64,000 bases of DNA from Variovorax sp. DXTD-1 (GTDB lineage Bacteria; Pseudomonadota; Gammaproteobacteria; Burkholderiales; Burkholderiaceae_C), in assembly GCF_003984625.1 (NCBI RefSeq), contig NZ_RWKH01000019.1:1-64000 (forward strand), read 5' to 3'. Positions 1-8,785 of this stretch are shown here, in pieces. Positions within the stretch are counted from its first letter, which is position 1; each line of letters opens with the position of its first letter. Below the pieces are notes generated by a model. The model saw only the letters and a program-made list of their open reading frames with translations. It did not search any database and was not told the origin of the DNA. Both the position numbers and the translations under genes were made by a program.

Positions 1-60
1 CTAAGCAGGGTTTCAAGCGCCTTTGAATGCCTTGGTGGCGAAAACAGGAGTTTTTGACGC

Positions 61-66
61 TACAAT
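61..66 (+). promoter_or_regulatory. Putative -10 box (TACAAT) of tRNA-His
   Basis: TACAAT lies 12 bases before the tRNA. The same hexamer recurs before surE, rpsF and ppsA in this window. No convincing -35 box is visible at 16-18 bases, so only the -10 element is proposed. Confidence 0.4.
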
Positions 67-78
67 TGCGGGCTCTTC

Positions 79-155
79 GGTGGCTGTAGCTCAGCTGGTA
101 GAGTCCCAGATTGTGATTCTGGTCGTCGTGGGTTCGAGTCCCATCAGCCACCCCA
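79..155 (+). tRNA. tRNA-His (anticodon GTG)
   Basis: This is a 77-nt cloverleaf. The acceptor stem carries the extra 5' G (G-1) typical of tRNA-His, facing C73, and the gene encodes the terminal CCA. The anticodon loop reads TTGTGAT, giving anticodon GTG for histidine codons. The T-arm contains GGTTCGAGTCC. The overall sequence closely matches bacterial tRNA-His as I remember it. Confidence 0.97.
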
Positions 156-201
156 AATACCTCCCCTGACTGCTATTGCGCAATAGCGTCCAAGGGACAT
201 C

Positions 202-224
202 AACGCCGGGCCAGCCCCGGCGTT
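202..224 (+). terminator. Possible terminator after tRNA-His
   Basis: The stem AACGCCGG pairs with CCGGCGTT around a 7-nt loop. Only a weak T-rich tail follows (GTCATTTCC). A separate perfect 16-bp palindrome, GCTATTGCGCAATAGC, lies just before it at 172-187. Together they could end the tRNA transcript. The rest of 156-370 shows nothing I can assign. Confidence 0.4.
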
Positions 225-370
225 GTCATTTCCGGCTGTTGCTGCCGTTGGGGCTTAACCCCCTTGTATTCCCTCTTTTTGTTCGATAAGAACGCGCGAG
301 CCAAGTGCGCTTGCATTGTGCGCTGCCGCAAACTAACGGTGCGCCCCGGGTTTTTCTGGTACCGGCATGC

Positions 371-398
371 TTGTTTTAAATTGGAATTGAATTAAAAT
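371..398 (+). promoter_or_regulatory. Putative sigma-70 promoter of the H-NS-like gene
   Basis: TTGTTT (371-376) and TAAAAT (393-398) are 16 bases apart in an AT-rich patch that stands out from the GC-rich surroundings. The gene starts about 30 bases further on. AT-rich promoter DNA is also what H-NS proteins bind, so autoregulation is possible but unproven. Confidence 0.45.
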
Positions 399-429
399 CC
401 GCCCCGTTTCCAATTTTCAGGAGTCCACA

Positions 430-774
430 ATGGCTTCGACCCTTGCCGATATCAATTCCCAGATCAAGAAGCACGACGAGCTGATTGCGCAATTGCGCAA
501 GCAGGCCGAAGACCTTCGCAACCAAGAACGTGCGGGCGTCATTGAAGAGGTGCGCAAGAAGATTGCCGAATACGGTTTGACGGCGTCCGATCTGAAACTC
601 AGCGGACGCGTCGGCTCGGTCAAGCGCGGTGCCGGAGCACCCGGGACCAAGGCAGCGGCCAAATACCGCGGCCCAAGCGGCGAAACCTGGTCTGGTGGCC
701 GCGGCCGCAAGCCGCGTTGGGTGACCGAAGCGTTGGCCGCCGGCAAGTCGCTTTCCGAGTTCGAGATCAAGTAA
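430..774 (+). CDS. H-NS family nucleoid-associated protein
   Basis: The 114-residue protein is a nucleoid-structuring DNA-binding protein that would silence or modulate AT-rich promoters. The N-terminal half (about 1-50) is helical and charged, as expected for the dimerisation coil. After a basic Gly/Ala linker, the C-terminal end carries the family DNA-binding signature, seen as YRGPSGETWSGGRGRKPRW at about 77-95. This is the BpH3/Bv3F-like H-NS type common in Betaproteobacteria. AGGAG lies just before the ATG. A strong terminator follows, so the gene is probably transcribed alone. Confidence 0.92.
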   Translation: MASTLADINSQIKKHDELIAQLRKQAEDLRNQERAGVIEEVRKKIAEYGLTASDLKLSGRVGSVKRGAGAPGTKAAAKYRGPSGETWSGGRGRKPRWVTEALAAGKSLSEFEIK

Positions 775-799
775 ACGTCCGACAGGGCCTCCGGCCAAT

Positions 800-828
800 A
801 AAAAAGCCCGCATCCGCGGGCTTTTTTA
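800..828 (+). terminator. Rho-independent terminator, usable in both directions
   Basis: AAAGCCCGC pairs with GCGGGCTTT around a 4-nt loop, with A-runs before and T-runs after. It lies between the convergent H-NS-like and quinone oxidoreductase genes and can serve both. Confidence 0.9.
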
Positions 829-862
829 TTGCATGGATGGAACCAACGCGGCGCAAAGGCGC

Positions 863-1849
863 TCAGTTCACCATGACGAGTTTTCCTTTGACGCCACGTG
901 AACCCATGTGGGCGTAGGCTGCTTTCAATTCTGCCATCGGCATCGTGCTGTCGATCACCGGCTTGATCTTTCCTTGACCGTACCAGTGTGCCAATTCGGC
1001 CATCATTTGTGCATTGGCCTTGGGCTCGCGCTTGGCGAAATCGCCCCAGAACACACCGACCAGCGAAGCGCCTTTCAGCAGGGTCAGATTCAAGGGCAAC
1101 GATGGAATCGGGCCAGAGGCAAAGCCGACCACCAAATAGCGACCACGCCAGCCAATCGAGCGAAATGCCGGCTCGGCAAAATCGCCGCCGACCGGGTCGT
1201 AAATGATGTCGGGGCCCTTGCCGTCGGTCGCGGCCTTGATGGCATCGCGAAAACCGTTGGGAAGTGCATGCGTCGTGTAGTTGATGGTGGCATCGGCGCC
1301 AATGGAGCGGCAGAGTTCGCATTTCTCATCTGTGGAAGCTGCCGCAATCACTTTTGCGCCCGCTGCCTTTGCGATTTGTATGGCCGCGGTGCCCACGCCG
1401 CCGGCGGCACCGAGCACGAGCACGGTTTCCCCGGCCTTGAGTTGCGCCCGGTCCATCAGCGCATGCCACGAGGTGGCATAGATCATGATGAACGCCGCCG
1501 CGTCGACGTAACCGAAACCTTCCGGCAGCGGCATGCACAGCGCGGCCGGCGCCAGCGTGTGGGTTGCGAAGCCGCCGGTGCCCGAAAGGCACGCCACGTT
1601 CTGCCCGACCGAGAGGTGCGTGACGCCTTCGCCCACCGCCTGGACGATGCCGGCATATTCCGAGCCGGGCACGAAGGGCAGGGGCGGCTTGATCTGGTAC
1701 TTGTTCTGGACGATCAGCAGATCGGGGAAATTGAGACTGGCGGCCCTGATTTCGATCAGCACCTGGCCCGGACCCGGCGTTGGTGTGGGCAGTTCCTTCC
1801 AGGTCAGCGCATCGACGCCGGTGGGGTTTTCGCAAAGCCATGCGTGCAT
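863..1849 (-). CDS. NADPH:quinone oxidoreductase-like, zinc-free MDR family
   Basis: The 328-residue protein belongs to the medium-chain dehydrogenase/reductase superfamily, quinone reductase (QOR/zeta-crystallin) branch. It has an N-terminal GroES-like domain with RAASLNFPDLL, then a Rossmann NADPH site GAAGGVGTAAIQ near residue 145. No structural-zinc cysteine cluster is visible, consistent with a zinc-free quinone or enal reductase. The chosen ATG at 1849 has GGAG upstream; the reading frame stays open to 1966, but the added residues do not look like this family. The physiological substrate cannot be told. Confidence 0.85.
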   Translation of the reverse strand: MHAWLCENPTGVDALTWKELPTPTPGPGQVLIEIRAASLNFPDLLIVQNKYQIKPPLPFVPGSEYAGIVQAVGEGVTHLSVGQNVACLSGTGGFATHTLAPAALCMPLPEGFGYVDAAAFIMIYATSWHALMDRAQLKAGETVLVLGAAGGVGTAAIQIAKAAGAKVIAAASTDEKCELCRSIGADATINYTTHALPNGFRDAIKAATDGKGPDIIYDPVGGDFAEPAFRSIGWRGRYLVVGFASGPIPSLPLNLTLLKGASLVGVFWGDFAKREPKANAQMMAELAHWYGQGKIKPVIDSTMPMAELKAAYAHMGSRGVKGKLVMVN

Positions 1850-1951
1850 GCTCGGGTCTCCTTGGATGAGTCGTGTGTGGGCGATGAATGCGAGGCGATG
1901 ATAGGGGGCGCGGCAGGGCACCGTTGTCCCTGCTGCGACGCACCCGGCGCC

Positions 1952-1957
1952 TACAAT
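1952..1957 (+). promoter_or_regulatory. Putative -10 box (TACAAT) for surE
   Basis: The hexamer lies 20 bases before the surE ATG in the context GCCTACAATCC, which is nearly the same as the one before ppsA. A -35 box at the right spacing is not obvious. Transcription would start near 1964 and leave a short leader. Confidence 0.4.
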
Positions 1958-1977
1958 CCGGGGCACCCAGAAGCACC

Positions 1978-2736
1978 ATGAAGATACTTATTTCCAATGA
2001 CGATGGCTTTCAGGCGCCGGGCATCGTCGCATTGCACGACGCCCTGAAAGACATCGCCGATGTCGAGGTGGTTGCACCCGAGCACAACAACAGCGCCAAG
2101 TCGAATGCGCTGACCCTGGCCGCGCCGCTCTACGTGCACAAGGCGCACAACGGTTTTCGCTACGTCACGGGCACCCCGGCCGATTGCGTTCATATCGCGC
2201 TCAAGGGGCTGCTCGACTACCGGCCCGACCTGGTGGTGTCCGGCATCAACAACGGCGCCAACATGGGCGACGACACCATCTACTCGGGCACCGTGGGCGC
2301 GGCAATGGAGGCGTACCTGTTCGGCATTCCGGCCATTGCGTTCTCGCAGATCGAAAAGGGCTGGGCCCATGTCGACGCGGCCGCGCAGGTGGCGCGCCGG
2401 CTGGTTCAGCGGATTGAGAGCGAGCGCATGATCGAAGGCGGCGCCTTCCTGCTCAACGTGAATGTGCCGAACCGGCCGTTCGAGGAGCTCAAGCCGATTA
2501 AGGTTTGCCGGCTCGGCCGCCGCCACGCGGCGGAAAAGGTGATTACGCAGGAAAGCCCGCGCGGCGAAACGATGTACTGGATTGCGGGCGCCGGGAGCGC
2601 CAAGGACAGCGGCGAGGGCACCGACTTTCACGCAACCGCCGCCGGCCACGTTGCGCTGACGCCGCTGCAGATCGACCTGACCGACCACGCCAATTTGGGG
2701 CAATGGCGCGAGACGGTCGCCCGTCTCGGCAACTGA
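1978..2736 (+). CDS. surE: 5'/3'-nucleotidase SurE
   Basis: SurE (252 residues) is a metal-dependent cytoplasmic phosphatase acting on nucleoside 5'- and 3'-monophosphates, linked to stationary-phase survival. The N-terminus MKILISNDDG supplies the conserved Asp pair that binds the metal. NNSAKS near residue 38 and SGINNGANMGDDTIYSGTVG near 85-105 are further family motifs. The start is set by MKILISNDDG, because the upstream in-frame extension has no family features. It heads the classical surE-pcm-nlpD-rpoS cluster, with pcm beginning 2 bases after its stop. Confidence 0.97.
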   Translation: MKILISNDDGFQAPGIVALHDALKDIADVEVVAPEHNNSAKSNALTLAAPLYVHKAHNGFRYVTGTPADCVHIALKGLLDYRPDLVVSGINNGANMGDDTIYSGTVGAAMEAYLFGIPAIAFSQIEKGWAHVDAAAQVARRLVQRIESERMIEGGAFLLNVNVPNRPFEELKPIKVCRLGRRHAAEKVITQESPRGETMYWIAGAGSAKDSGEGTDFHATAAGHVALTPLQIDLTDHANLGQWRETVARLGN

Positions 2737-2738
2737 GC

Positions 2739-3512
2739 ATGGCCACGCAACGGCCTGGTTTCCCGGTTCGCCTGACACCCACCGCATCGGCTGCCACGCG
2801 AGGGCGCATGCCCGCCGTGCCGGCCAAGCCTCTGGTGCCGGCCACGCCCTCGATGGCTTCCGACGCCGTGCGCGCACGCATGGTGCAGAAGCTCGCCGCC
2901 CAAGGCATTGCCGACCCCCGCGTGCTGCGGGCGCTGGGTGCGGTGGAGCGGCATCGTTTTGTCGACAGTGCGCTGGTCAACCAGGCCTACGAAGACACGA
3001 GCCTGCCCATCGGGCTGGGCCAGACCATTTCCAAGCCCAGCGTGGTGGCTCGCATGATCGAGCTTCTGCTGGGTGCGCCTGCCTTGGTGGGCAAGCCGCA
3101 AGACCGCCTCGGGCGCGTGCTCGAAATCGGCACCGGTTGCGGCTACCAGGCTGCGGTGCTGAACCACGTGGCCACGGAGGTCTACAGCATCGAGCGCTTG
3201 CGCGGGCTGCACGAGCGGGCGCGCGCCAACCTGCGGCACTTCCGGCTCGCGACCGTGCACCTGATGCTCGGCGACGGCATGGTTGGCTACGCCAAGGGTG
3301 CGCCTTACGCAGGAATCATCGCCGCCGCAGGCGGCGAAGCGGTCCCGCAAGCCTGGACCGATCAACTCGCCGTGGGCGGACGCATCGTCGCGCCCACCCA
3401 ATCGGCGGGGGGCGGACAGGCCCTCGTCGTCATCGATAAAACCGCCCGTGGACTGGAACGCCGCATTCTTGAGGCGGTTCACTTTGTCCCCCTAAAATCG
3501 GGCATCGCTTGA
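2739..3512 (+). CDS. pcm: Protein-L-isoaspartate O-methyltransferase
   Basis: The 257-residue enzyme transfers a methyl group from SAM to isoaspartyl residues in damaged proteins. It carries the SAM-binding motif I (VLEIGTGCGYQAAVL), followed by the YSIERL acidic loop, MLGDG, and a PCMT-type C-terminal half with AAGGEAVPQAW. The first 40 or so residues are a basic, Pro/Ala-rich extension longer than in E. coli Pcm, so a later start is possible. The gene begins 2 bases after surE and its end touches the nlpD ribosome-binding site, indicating coupling. Confidence 0.94.
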   Translation: MATQRPGFPVRLTPTASAATRGRMPAVPAKPLVPATPSMASDAVRARMVQKLAAQGIADPRVLRALGAVERHRFVDSALVNQAYEDTSLPIGLGQTISKPSVVARMIELLLGAPALVGKPQDRLGRVLEIGTGCGYQAAVLNHVATEVYSIERLRGLHERARANLRHFRLATVHLMLGDGMVGYAKGAPYAGIIAAAGGEAVPQAWTDQLAVGGRIVAPTQSAGGGQALVVIDKTARGLERRILEAVHFVPLKSGIA

Positions 3513-3523
3513 AGGAACAACAC

Positions 3524-4414
3524 ATGCAGGGTTTTGGCAATCGGAGTTGGTGCGCTGGTATCACGTTGGCCGTTGTGCTCGTGATCGCGGGCTGCGCCGC
3601 ACCGCGAGGGCCGGCGCCGGTCGAAGACCGTGGCACGATGACGCGCGCGCCCAATGCGGCACCCGGAGGCCCGCTCATCACCACCGATGCGTCGGGCAAG
3701 CCGCTTCCCGGCATCGAGAACTATGGAAAGCCGGGCTATTACGCCGTGCGCCCCGGCGACACGATTCGCCGCATCGGAAACGAGACCGGCCAAAGCTGGC
3801 AGAACATCGCTCGCTGGAACAATCTCGAGAATCCCGACCTGATCGAAGTCGGCCAGGTGCTGCGCGTGGTTCCTCCGGTGGGGCCGACCTCCACCACCGT
3901 GGCGGCTGCGGCCGCTCCCACCGAGGGCGCCGTAACCAAGCCTGTGACGCCGCCCGCGGTGTTGCCCGCGGCGCCCGCGAGCGCGGCGGCCAGCAAGCCG
4001 CCAGTCACCGCATCGCCATCGGCCCCTGCCGCCAATTCGGGGGACGAGGATCTCGGTTGGATCTGGCCCGCGCACGGCACGCTCATCGCTGGGTTCGACG
4101 ACGCCAAGAACAAGGGCTTCGATATCGGCGGCAAAGCCGGCGATGCGGTCCTGGCCGCGGCCGATGGCCGCGTGGTCTATGCAGGCGCAGGCCTGCGCGG
4201 CTACGGCAACCTGATCATCCTGAAGCACAACAACACCTACCTCACGGCGTATGCGCACAACCAGACGCTGCTCGTGAAGGAAGACCAGTCGGTGCAAAAG
4301 GGACAGAAGATCGCCGAAATGGGCAACAGCGACGCGGACCGCGTCAAGCTGCACTTCGAAATCCGTCGCCAGGGCAAGCCTGTCGATCCGGCACGCTACC
4401 TGCCGAGCCGGTAA
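3524..4414 (+). CDS. nlpD: NlpD-like lipoprotein, LysM plus degenerate M23 domain
   Basis: The 296-residue envelope lipoprotein would activate septal amidase during cell separation. An N-terminal membrane segment ends in the lipobox VIAGC. A LysM peptidoglycan-binding domain (YAVRPGDTIRRIG through VGQVLRV, about 70-120) follows, then an Ala/Pro linker, then a C-terminal LytM/M23 domain. The first metal-ligand region reads NKGFDIGG where active enzymes have H-x-G-x-D, so it is probably a non-catalytic activator, as known for NlpD/EnvC. The ATG at 3524 follows GAAGGA. An upstream TTG at 3509 also lies in frame but overlaps pcm and lacks a good site. Confidence 0.93.
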   Translation: MQGFGNRSWCAGITLAVVLVIAGCAAPRGPAPVEDRGTMTRAPNAAPGGPLITTDASGKPLPGIENYGKPGYYAVRPGDTIRRIGNETGQSWQNIARWNNLENPDLIEVGQVLRVVPPVGPTSTTVAAAAAPTEGAVTKPVTPPAVLPAAPASAAASKPPVTASPSAPAANSGDEDLGWIWPAHGTLIAGFDDAKNKGFDIGGKAGDAVLAAADGRVVYAGAGLRGYGNLIILKHNNTYLTAYAHNQTLLVKEDQSVQKGQKIAEMGNSDADRVKLHFEIRRQGKPVDPARYLPSR

Positions 4415-4418
4415 TGCC

Positions 4419-5423
4419 ATGGCCGCCTCTCGCCCCCGTCGCACACTGCCTGTGCGCCGGTCGGCGGGCAAGGGCGAAGAAGCGGCCGCAGACAACAATC
4501 CAGAGAGCACGCCCGCAAGGCACAGCCGCGCTGCCGCAGACCCGATTGCGGTTGCCGAACCACTAGGCGGCGAGGGCGCGGATGCCCTGACCATCTACCT
4601 GCGGCAGGTTCGGCGCACCGAACTCTTCACACCCGAGCAGGAATACCAGGCCGCATGCGCTGCCCGCGCCGGCGACTTTGCAGCGCGGCAATCGATGATC
4701 GAACACAACCTGCGGCTCGTTGTGAACATCGCCAAGGCCTATCTGGGCCGCGGCGTGCCGCTTTCCGATCTGATCGAGGAAGGCAACCTCGGCCTGATGC
4801 ATGCGATCACCAAGTTCGAACCCGAGCGCGGCTTTCGCTTTTCCACCTACGCGACGTGGTGGATCCGGCAATCGGTCGAGCGGGCCGTCATGACGCAGGC
4901 ACGTGCAATCCGCCTGCCCGTGCAGGTGGTGCGCGAGCTGCAGCAGGTGCTGCGGGCTCGCCGCGCACTCGAAGGCGATTCAGACTTCCTGGCGAACCGG
5001 CCCGACGGTGTGCGGGTGGAAGACATCGCCGCGTTTCTGGGGCGCGAAGTGCAGGCGGTGGCGGAGCTGCTGGCGCTTGCGGAGGCGCCGCGCTCCCTGG
5101 ATGGCGGCGACGCGCACGACGAGGGCTTTACCTTGGCCGACACCGTGGCCTCCGACGACGAGCGAAGCGACCCGACTGACGTGACCCACACGCACGAGGT
5201 CGAACGCCTGCTCGACCAATGGGTTCATGCACTCGATGCGCGCGAGCGCGAGGTGCTCGAAGGCCGCTACGGCTTGCACGACCGGGAGCCCGAAACGCTC
5301 GAGGTGCTGAGTGTCCGGCTCGGCCTGACGCGCGAGCGCGTGAGGCAGATCCAGAACGAGGCGCTCGCCAAGATGCGCCGCCAGTTGGTCCGCTCAGGCG
5401 TGGGCCGCGACGCCTTGTTCTAG
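4419..5423 (+). CDS. rpoS: RNA polymerase sigma factor RpoS (sigma-38)
   Basis: The 334-residue stationary-phase and general-stress sigma factor starts 4 bases after nlpD. The N-terminal ~50 residues are low-complexity. Region 1.2 reads DALTIYLRQVRRTELF. Region 2 contains HNLRLVVNIAKAY, the core-binding DLIEEGNLGLMHA and the -10 reading FSTYATWWIRQ. Region 4 ends with LTRERVRQIQNEALAKMR for -35 recognition. Its place after nlpD is the classical arrangement, in which a promoter inside nlpD often drives rpoS. That promoter was not identified here. Confidence 0.97.
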   Translation: MAASRPRRTLPVRRSAGKGEEAAADNNPESTPARHSRAAADPIAVAEPLGGEGADALTIYLRQVRRTELFTPEQEYQAACAARAGDFAARQSMIEHNLRLVVNIAKAYLGRGVPLSDLIEEGNLGLMHAITKFEPERGFRFSTYATWWIRQSVERAVMTQARAIRLPVQVVRELQQVLRARRALEGDSDFLANRPDGVRVEDIAAFLGREVQAVAELLALAEAPRSLDGGDAHDEGFTLADTVASDDERSDPTDVTHTHEVERLLDQWVHALDAREREVLEGRYGLHDREPETLEVLSVRLGLTRERVRQIQNEALAKMRRQLVRSGVGRDALF

Positions 5424-5475
5424 GCGGCGCCGGCGCAGCCGCGGGAGGCCGGGCCGGCGCTGAGACAATCGGGAC

Positions 5476-6936
5476 ATGACGGAATCCACTGAAGAAAAGA
5501 AAGTCCCCACGAAAACGGCCGGGAAGACCCCGGCCAGCGCCCCGGACGAATGGCTCAAGGTCGAGTCGCTCGACCTGGACGCGCAGGGCGTCGCGCACAA
5601 CGCCCAGGGCATGGTCGTGTTCATCGAGGGCGCCTTGCCTTTCGAGGAAGTGCAGTTCAACGTGCACCGGCGCAAGAACAACTGGGAGCAAGGCACGGTC
5701 ACCGCCATCCGGCGTGAATCGTCGCAACGCGTGCGCCCGGGCTGCCCGCACTTCGGGCTGCACACCGGTGCCTGCGGCGGCTGCAAGATGCAGCATCTGG
5801 ACGCCGCGGCGCAGGTGGCGGTGAAGCAGCGCGCACTGGAAGACAACCTGTGGCATCTCGGCAAGGTGCGCCCTGAAAACGTGTTGCGGCCGATGGAAGG
5901 GCCGGCCTGGCATTACCGCTACCGCGCCCGGCTCTCGGTGCGCCATGTGGTCAAGAAGGGCACGGTGCTGATCGGCTTTCACGAGCGCAAGAGCCGGTAT
6001 CTTGCCGACATGCAGGTGTGCCCGGTGCTGCCGAAGCAGGTCAGCGACATGCTGATGCCGCTGCGCGAACTGATCGGCTCGATGGATGCACGCGAAACGT
6101 GCCCGCAGATCGAGCTTGCCTGCGGCGATGCGCCGGGGACGACCACGCTCGGCACGATCGCGCTGGTGCTCAGGCACCTGGAGCCGCTGTCCAGCGCGGA
6201 CATCAGCCGCTTGAAGGCGTTCGCGGCGCAGAACCCGGGCGTTCAATGGTGGCTGCAGGCCAAGGGCCCCGAAACAGTGAAGCTGCTGGAAGAGGGCGGC
6301 ACGCCGCTGTCCTACGAACTGCCCGAGTTCGGCGTCACCATGCCGTTCAAGCCGACCGATTTCACGCAGGTCAATCCGCACATCAATCGCGCGCTGGTGG
6401 GCAAGGCGCTGCGCCTTCTCGATGTGCAGCCGCAAGAGCGAGTGATCGACTGGTTCTGCGGGCTGGGCAATTTCACCCTGCCGCTTGCCAGCCGTGCGCG
6501 CGAGGTTCTGGGCATCGAAGGCAGCGACACCCTGGTGGCGCGCGCGGGCGACAACTTCAGGAAGAATCAACCTGCCACGCTGGCTAGGCGGGCGCTTTCG
6601 CCAACTCGGTTCGTGGCGCGCAATCTCTTTGAAATGACGCCCGCCATGCTGGTGGCCGACGGCAGCGCGGACAAGTGGCTGGTCGACCCGCCGCGCGAAG
6701 GCGCCTTTGCGCTTGCCAAGGCCATGGCCGACCTGCACCTGCAGCCCGAGCTGCGAACAGACGGCTGGACGCCGCCGAAGCGCATCGTGTATGTGAGCTG
6801 CAATCCGTCCACCCTGGCGCGCGATGCCGGCCTGCTCGTGCATCAGGCCGGGTACCGGTGCACCTTTGCCGGAGTGATCAACATGTTTCCGCACACGGCG
6901 CATGTCGAGTCGATTGCGGTGTTCGATCTGGCATGA
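5476..6936 (+). CDS. rlmD: 23S rRNA (uracil-1939-C5)-methyltransferase RlmD
   Basis: The 486-residue TrmA/RumA-family enzyme methylates U1939 of 23S rRNA using SAM. A TRAM-like N-terminal domain ([17 protein letters not shown]) is followed by the iron-sulfur cysteines in [18 protein letters not shown] (about 94-111) and QVCPV near 181. The SAM site is [14 protein letters not shown]. The catalytic cysteine region is [13 protein letters not shown] and the general-base segment is AHVESIAVF at the C-terminus. It ends in a strong terminator and is the last plus-strand gene of this block. Confidence 0.94.
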   Translation: MTESTEEKKVPTKTAGKTPASAPDEWLKVESLDLDAQGVAHNAQGMVVFIEGALPFEEVQFNVHRRKNNWEQGTVTAIRRESSQRVRPGCPHFGLHTGACGGCKMQHLDAAAQVAVKQRALEDNLWHLGKVRPENVLRPMEGPAWHYRYRARLSVRHVVKKGTVLIGFHERKSRYLADMQVCPVLPKQVSDMLMPLRELIGSMDARETCPQIELACGDAPGTTTLGTIALVLRHLEPLSSADISRLKAFAAQNPGVQWWLQAKGPETVKLLEEGGTPLSYELPEFGVTMPFKPTDFTQVNPHINRALVGKALRLLDVQPQERVIDWFCGLGNFTLPLASRAREVLGIEGSDTLVARAGDNFRKNQPATLARRALSPTRFVARNLFEMTPAMLVADGSADKWLVDPPREGAFALAKAMADLHLQPELRTDGWTPPKRIVYVSCNPSTLARDAGLLVHQAGYRCTFAGVINMFPHTAHVESIAVFDLA

Positions 6937-6961
6937 AAAAAGGGCCCGACAGGGCCCTTTT
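6936..6961 (+). terminator. Rho-independent terminator between rlmD and a Bax-inhibitor-like gene
   Basis: GGGCCC pairs with GGGCCC around GACA, with an A-run before and a T-run after. It sits between convergent genes and can act in both directions. Confidence 0.88.
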
Positions 6962-6995
6962 GGTTGGCGCCGCGGAGCGCCTTCGTTCGAGTCAA

Positions 6996-7697
6996 TCAGT
7001 CGCGTTCGCCGCCGGCAATGCCCAGCAGGGCCAGCAGGCTCTGGAACACGTTGAACAAGTCCAGGTAAAGCGCGAGCGTGGCGCTGATGTAGTTGGTTTC
7101 GCCGCCGTCCATGATCTGCTTCAGGTCATAGAGCATGAAGGCCGAGAAGATGCCGATGGCGGCCACCGAGATGGCCATCATGCCGGCGCTCGAGCCGACG
7201 AAGACATTGATGATGGCGCCCACCATCAGCACCATGGCGCCGACGAAGAGCCACTTGCCCATGCCGGACAGGTCGCGCTTGATCACGGTGGCCAGCGAAG
7301 CCATCACGAAGAACACGCCGGCGGTGCCGCCGAACGCGGTCATGATGAGCTCGGAGCCGTTCTTGAAGCCCAGCACCATTGCGATGAGCCGCGACAGCAT
7401 CAGGCCCATGAAGAAGGTGAAGGCCAGCAGCACCGGCACGCCGGCGGCCGAGTTCTTGGTTTTCTCGATGGCGAACATGAAGCCGAAGGCGCCGCCGAGG
7501 AAAACGATGAGGCCCAGGCCGCCCGTGAGCGAGCGAGTAATGCCGGTGCTGACGCCGATCCATGCGCCCAGCACGGTGGGCAGCAGGCTCAGGGCGAGCA
7601 GCCAGTAGGTGTTGCGCAGGACGCGTTGGCGCTCAGCCTGCGGCAGCACCTGGCCGTAGCCGGTGGAAGTGTCGAGGGTGGTCACGCGGTCGTTCAT
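6996..7697 (-). CDS. Bax inhibitor-1/YccA family inner-membrane protein
   Basis: The 233-residue polytopic protein has about seven hydrophobic segments after a short polar N-terminus. It contains family-like segments LLALSLLPTVLGAW, IVFLGGAFGFMFAI and FSAFMLYDLKQIMDGGETNYISAT, the last being the conserved C-terminal signature with acidic residues. In E. coli, relatives such as YccA interact with the FtsH protease. The exact role here is unknown. The gene stands alone between a shared terminator and a divergent GlcG-like gene. Confidence 0.88.
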   Translation of the reverse strand: MNDRVTTLDTSTGYGQVLPQAERQRVLRNTYWLLALSLLPTVLGAWIGVSTGITRSLTGGLGLIVFLGGAFGFMFAIEKTKNSAAGVPVLLAFTFFMGLMLSRLIAMVLGFKNGSELIMTAFGGTAGVFFVMASLATVIKRDLSGMGKWLFVGAMVLMVGAIINVFVGSSAGMMAISVAAIGIFSAFMLYDLKQIMDGGETNYISATLALYLDLFNVFQSLLALLGIAGGERD

Positions 7698-7860
7698 GGC
7701 AGTAGCTCCTTTGGTTGCTGCACTGACGCAGTTGGGCGCATTCTAGGGTTCTGCAAGAGGGGGTGATACAAAGACCGTATGGATGATGGTCCTAAGGGCG
7801 CCGGGAGCGGCCGGCTCTTTGGCCGTTATGCTCTTGGGTTTAACGCAACCGACGCTCCAA

Positions 7861-8268
7861 ATGAAGACCAAGTCCTTCCTCGAACTCGCCGACGTCAAGG
7901 CCATTGCCGCAGCCGCGGAAGCCGAAGCCCTCAAGAACAACTGGGCCGTCACCATCGCCATTTCGGACGACGCAGGCAACCTGCTCTGGCTCCAGCGCCT
8001 GGACGGGGCTGCGGCCTTGTCTTCGCACATTGCCCCGGCCAAGGCCCATACGGCAGCCATGGGCCGCCGCGAGAGCAAGGTCTACGAAGACATCATCAAC
8101 GGCGGCCGCACCGCGTTTCTCACGGCACCGGCCGTGCAGGGCCTGCTGGAGGGCGGTGTGCCCATCGTGAAGGACGGCCAGGTGATCGGCGCCGTGGGCG
8201 TGAGCGGCGTGAAGTCGAACGAAGATGCGCAGATTGCCAAGGCGGGTATCGCAGCGCTCGGCCTTTGA
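7861..8268 (+). CDS. GlcG/HbpS family (heme-degrading-domain-like) protein
   Basis: The 135-residue protein matches the GlcG/HbpS fold. Visible features are ISDDAGNLLWLQRLDGA, the central IAPAKAHTAA region and VPIVKDGQVIGAVGVSG near the C-terminus. Family members include secreted heme-binding sensors and proteins of glycolate operons, and the function is mostly unknown. The ATG at 7861 begins the conserved region; upstream in-frame codons (from 7783) give a hydrophobic stretch that could be a signal-like extension but lacks a clear ribosome-binding site. It lies near the iron island, so a heme link is conceivable. Confidence 0.72.
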   Translation: MKTKSFLELADVKAIAAAAEAEALKNNWAVTIAISDDAGNLLWLQRLDGAAALSSHIAPAKAHTAAMGRRESKVYEDIINGGRTAFLTAPAVQGLLEGGVPIVKDGQVIGAVGVSGVKSNEDAQIAKAGIAALGL

Positions 8269-8279
8269 AGTAACTCGTC

Positions 8280-8337
8280 CAGCGGGGCTGTGTCCCGCTG
8301 AAAGCAAAACGCCGACTTCAAGGTCGGCGTTTTCTTT
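8280..8337 (+). terminator. Tandem hairpins with terminator after the GlcG-like gene
   Basis: A first hairpin (CAGCGGG/CCCGCTG, 8280-8300) is followed by AAAACGCCGAC pairing with GTCGGCGTTTT (8306-8334) and a T-rich tail. The second is a good intrinsic terminator. The stretch from here to 8464 holds only a TTGGCTAG direct repeat and a small GGAGATGAATCTCC hairpin downstream of hemP. Confidence 0.8.
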
Positions 8338-8464
8338 TCGGGTATCCAGCGTGAAAAAAAGCTTGGCTAGTCGGCGAACCGTTGGCTAGCAAAAAACGAC
8401 CCTTCGGAGATGAATCTCCTGGAGTCGCCCCACGATGAAACTTGCGTGAAGGGCGGGCTGATGC

Positions 8465-8680
8465 TTACTTGGTAAGAATCAGCTTGCCGAGTTTGGTCGC
8501 CTGAAGACGATAGAGGGAGCCGTTGTGCATGATGCCCACGGTCTTGCTTCCCTTGAGAAGCTCCGTGCTTTCGACCATCGGCGCCGGTCGGGGAGCCTGG
8601 ATGGACGCATGTCCGCCACCACCCGATTGGTCGAGCGACGGATGGCTCAGAACAGAAAAGGCGTTCGGTTTGGCTTGCAT
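8465..8680 (-). CDS. hemP: Hemin uptake protein HemP
   Basis: The 71-residue protein has a variable N-terminus and the HemP signature at its end: LLKGSKTVGIMHNGSLYRLQ followed by ATKLGKLILTK. HemP proteins are small cytoplasmic proteins linked to Fur-controlled heme and siderophore uptake; in related Burkholderiales they are needed for expression of heme receptors. A ribosome-binding site (AAGGGG) precedes the ATG, and a strong Fur-like box lies about 30 bases upstream. It is the last gene of the bfd-tonB-exbB-exbD-hemP strand run but seems to have its own control region. Confidence 0.88.
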   Translation of the reverse strand: MQAKPNAFSVLSHPSLDQSGGGGHASIQAPRPAPMVESTELLKGSKTVGIMHNGSLYRLQATKLGKLILTK

Positions 8681-8710
8681 CTGAAATTCCCCTTATCGAA
8701 GCGATGAGTG

Positions 8711-8729
8711 AATGATAATGATTCGCAAT
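8711..8729 (-). promoter_or_regulatory. Putative Fur box upstream of hemP
   Basis: The 19-bp AATGATAATGATTCGCAAT resembles the Fur consensus of tandem GATAAT hexamers. It lies 31-49 bases before the hemP ATG, where iron-loaded Fur would block transcription. It is the best of three similar boxes in this iron island. Confidence 0.7.
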
Positions 8730-8785
8730 AAAAAGTCAATCGCGGCGATCAACTTTTTTTGGGGTCATTCACTGATTTCAGTGAC

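Noticed and set aside
8769-8784. TCACTGA/TCAGTGA hairpin as terminator of exbD
   Set aside because: No T-run follows on the minus strand. It may still matter for mRNA stability, but the evidence is too weak.
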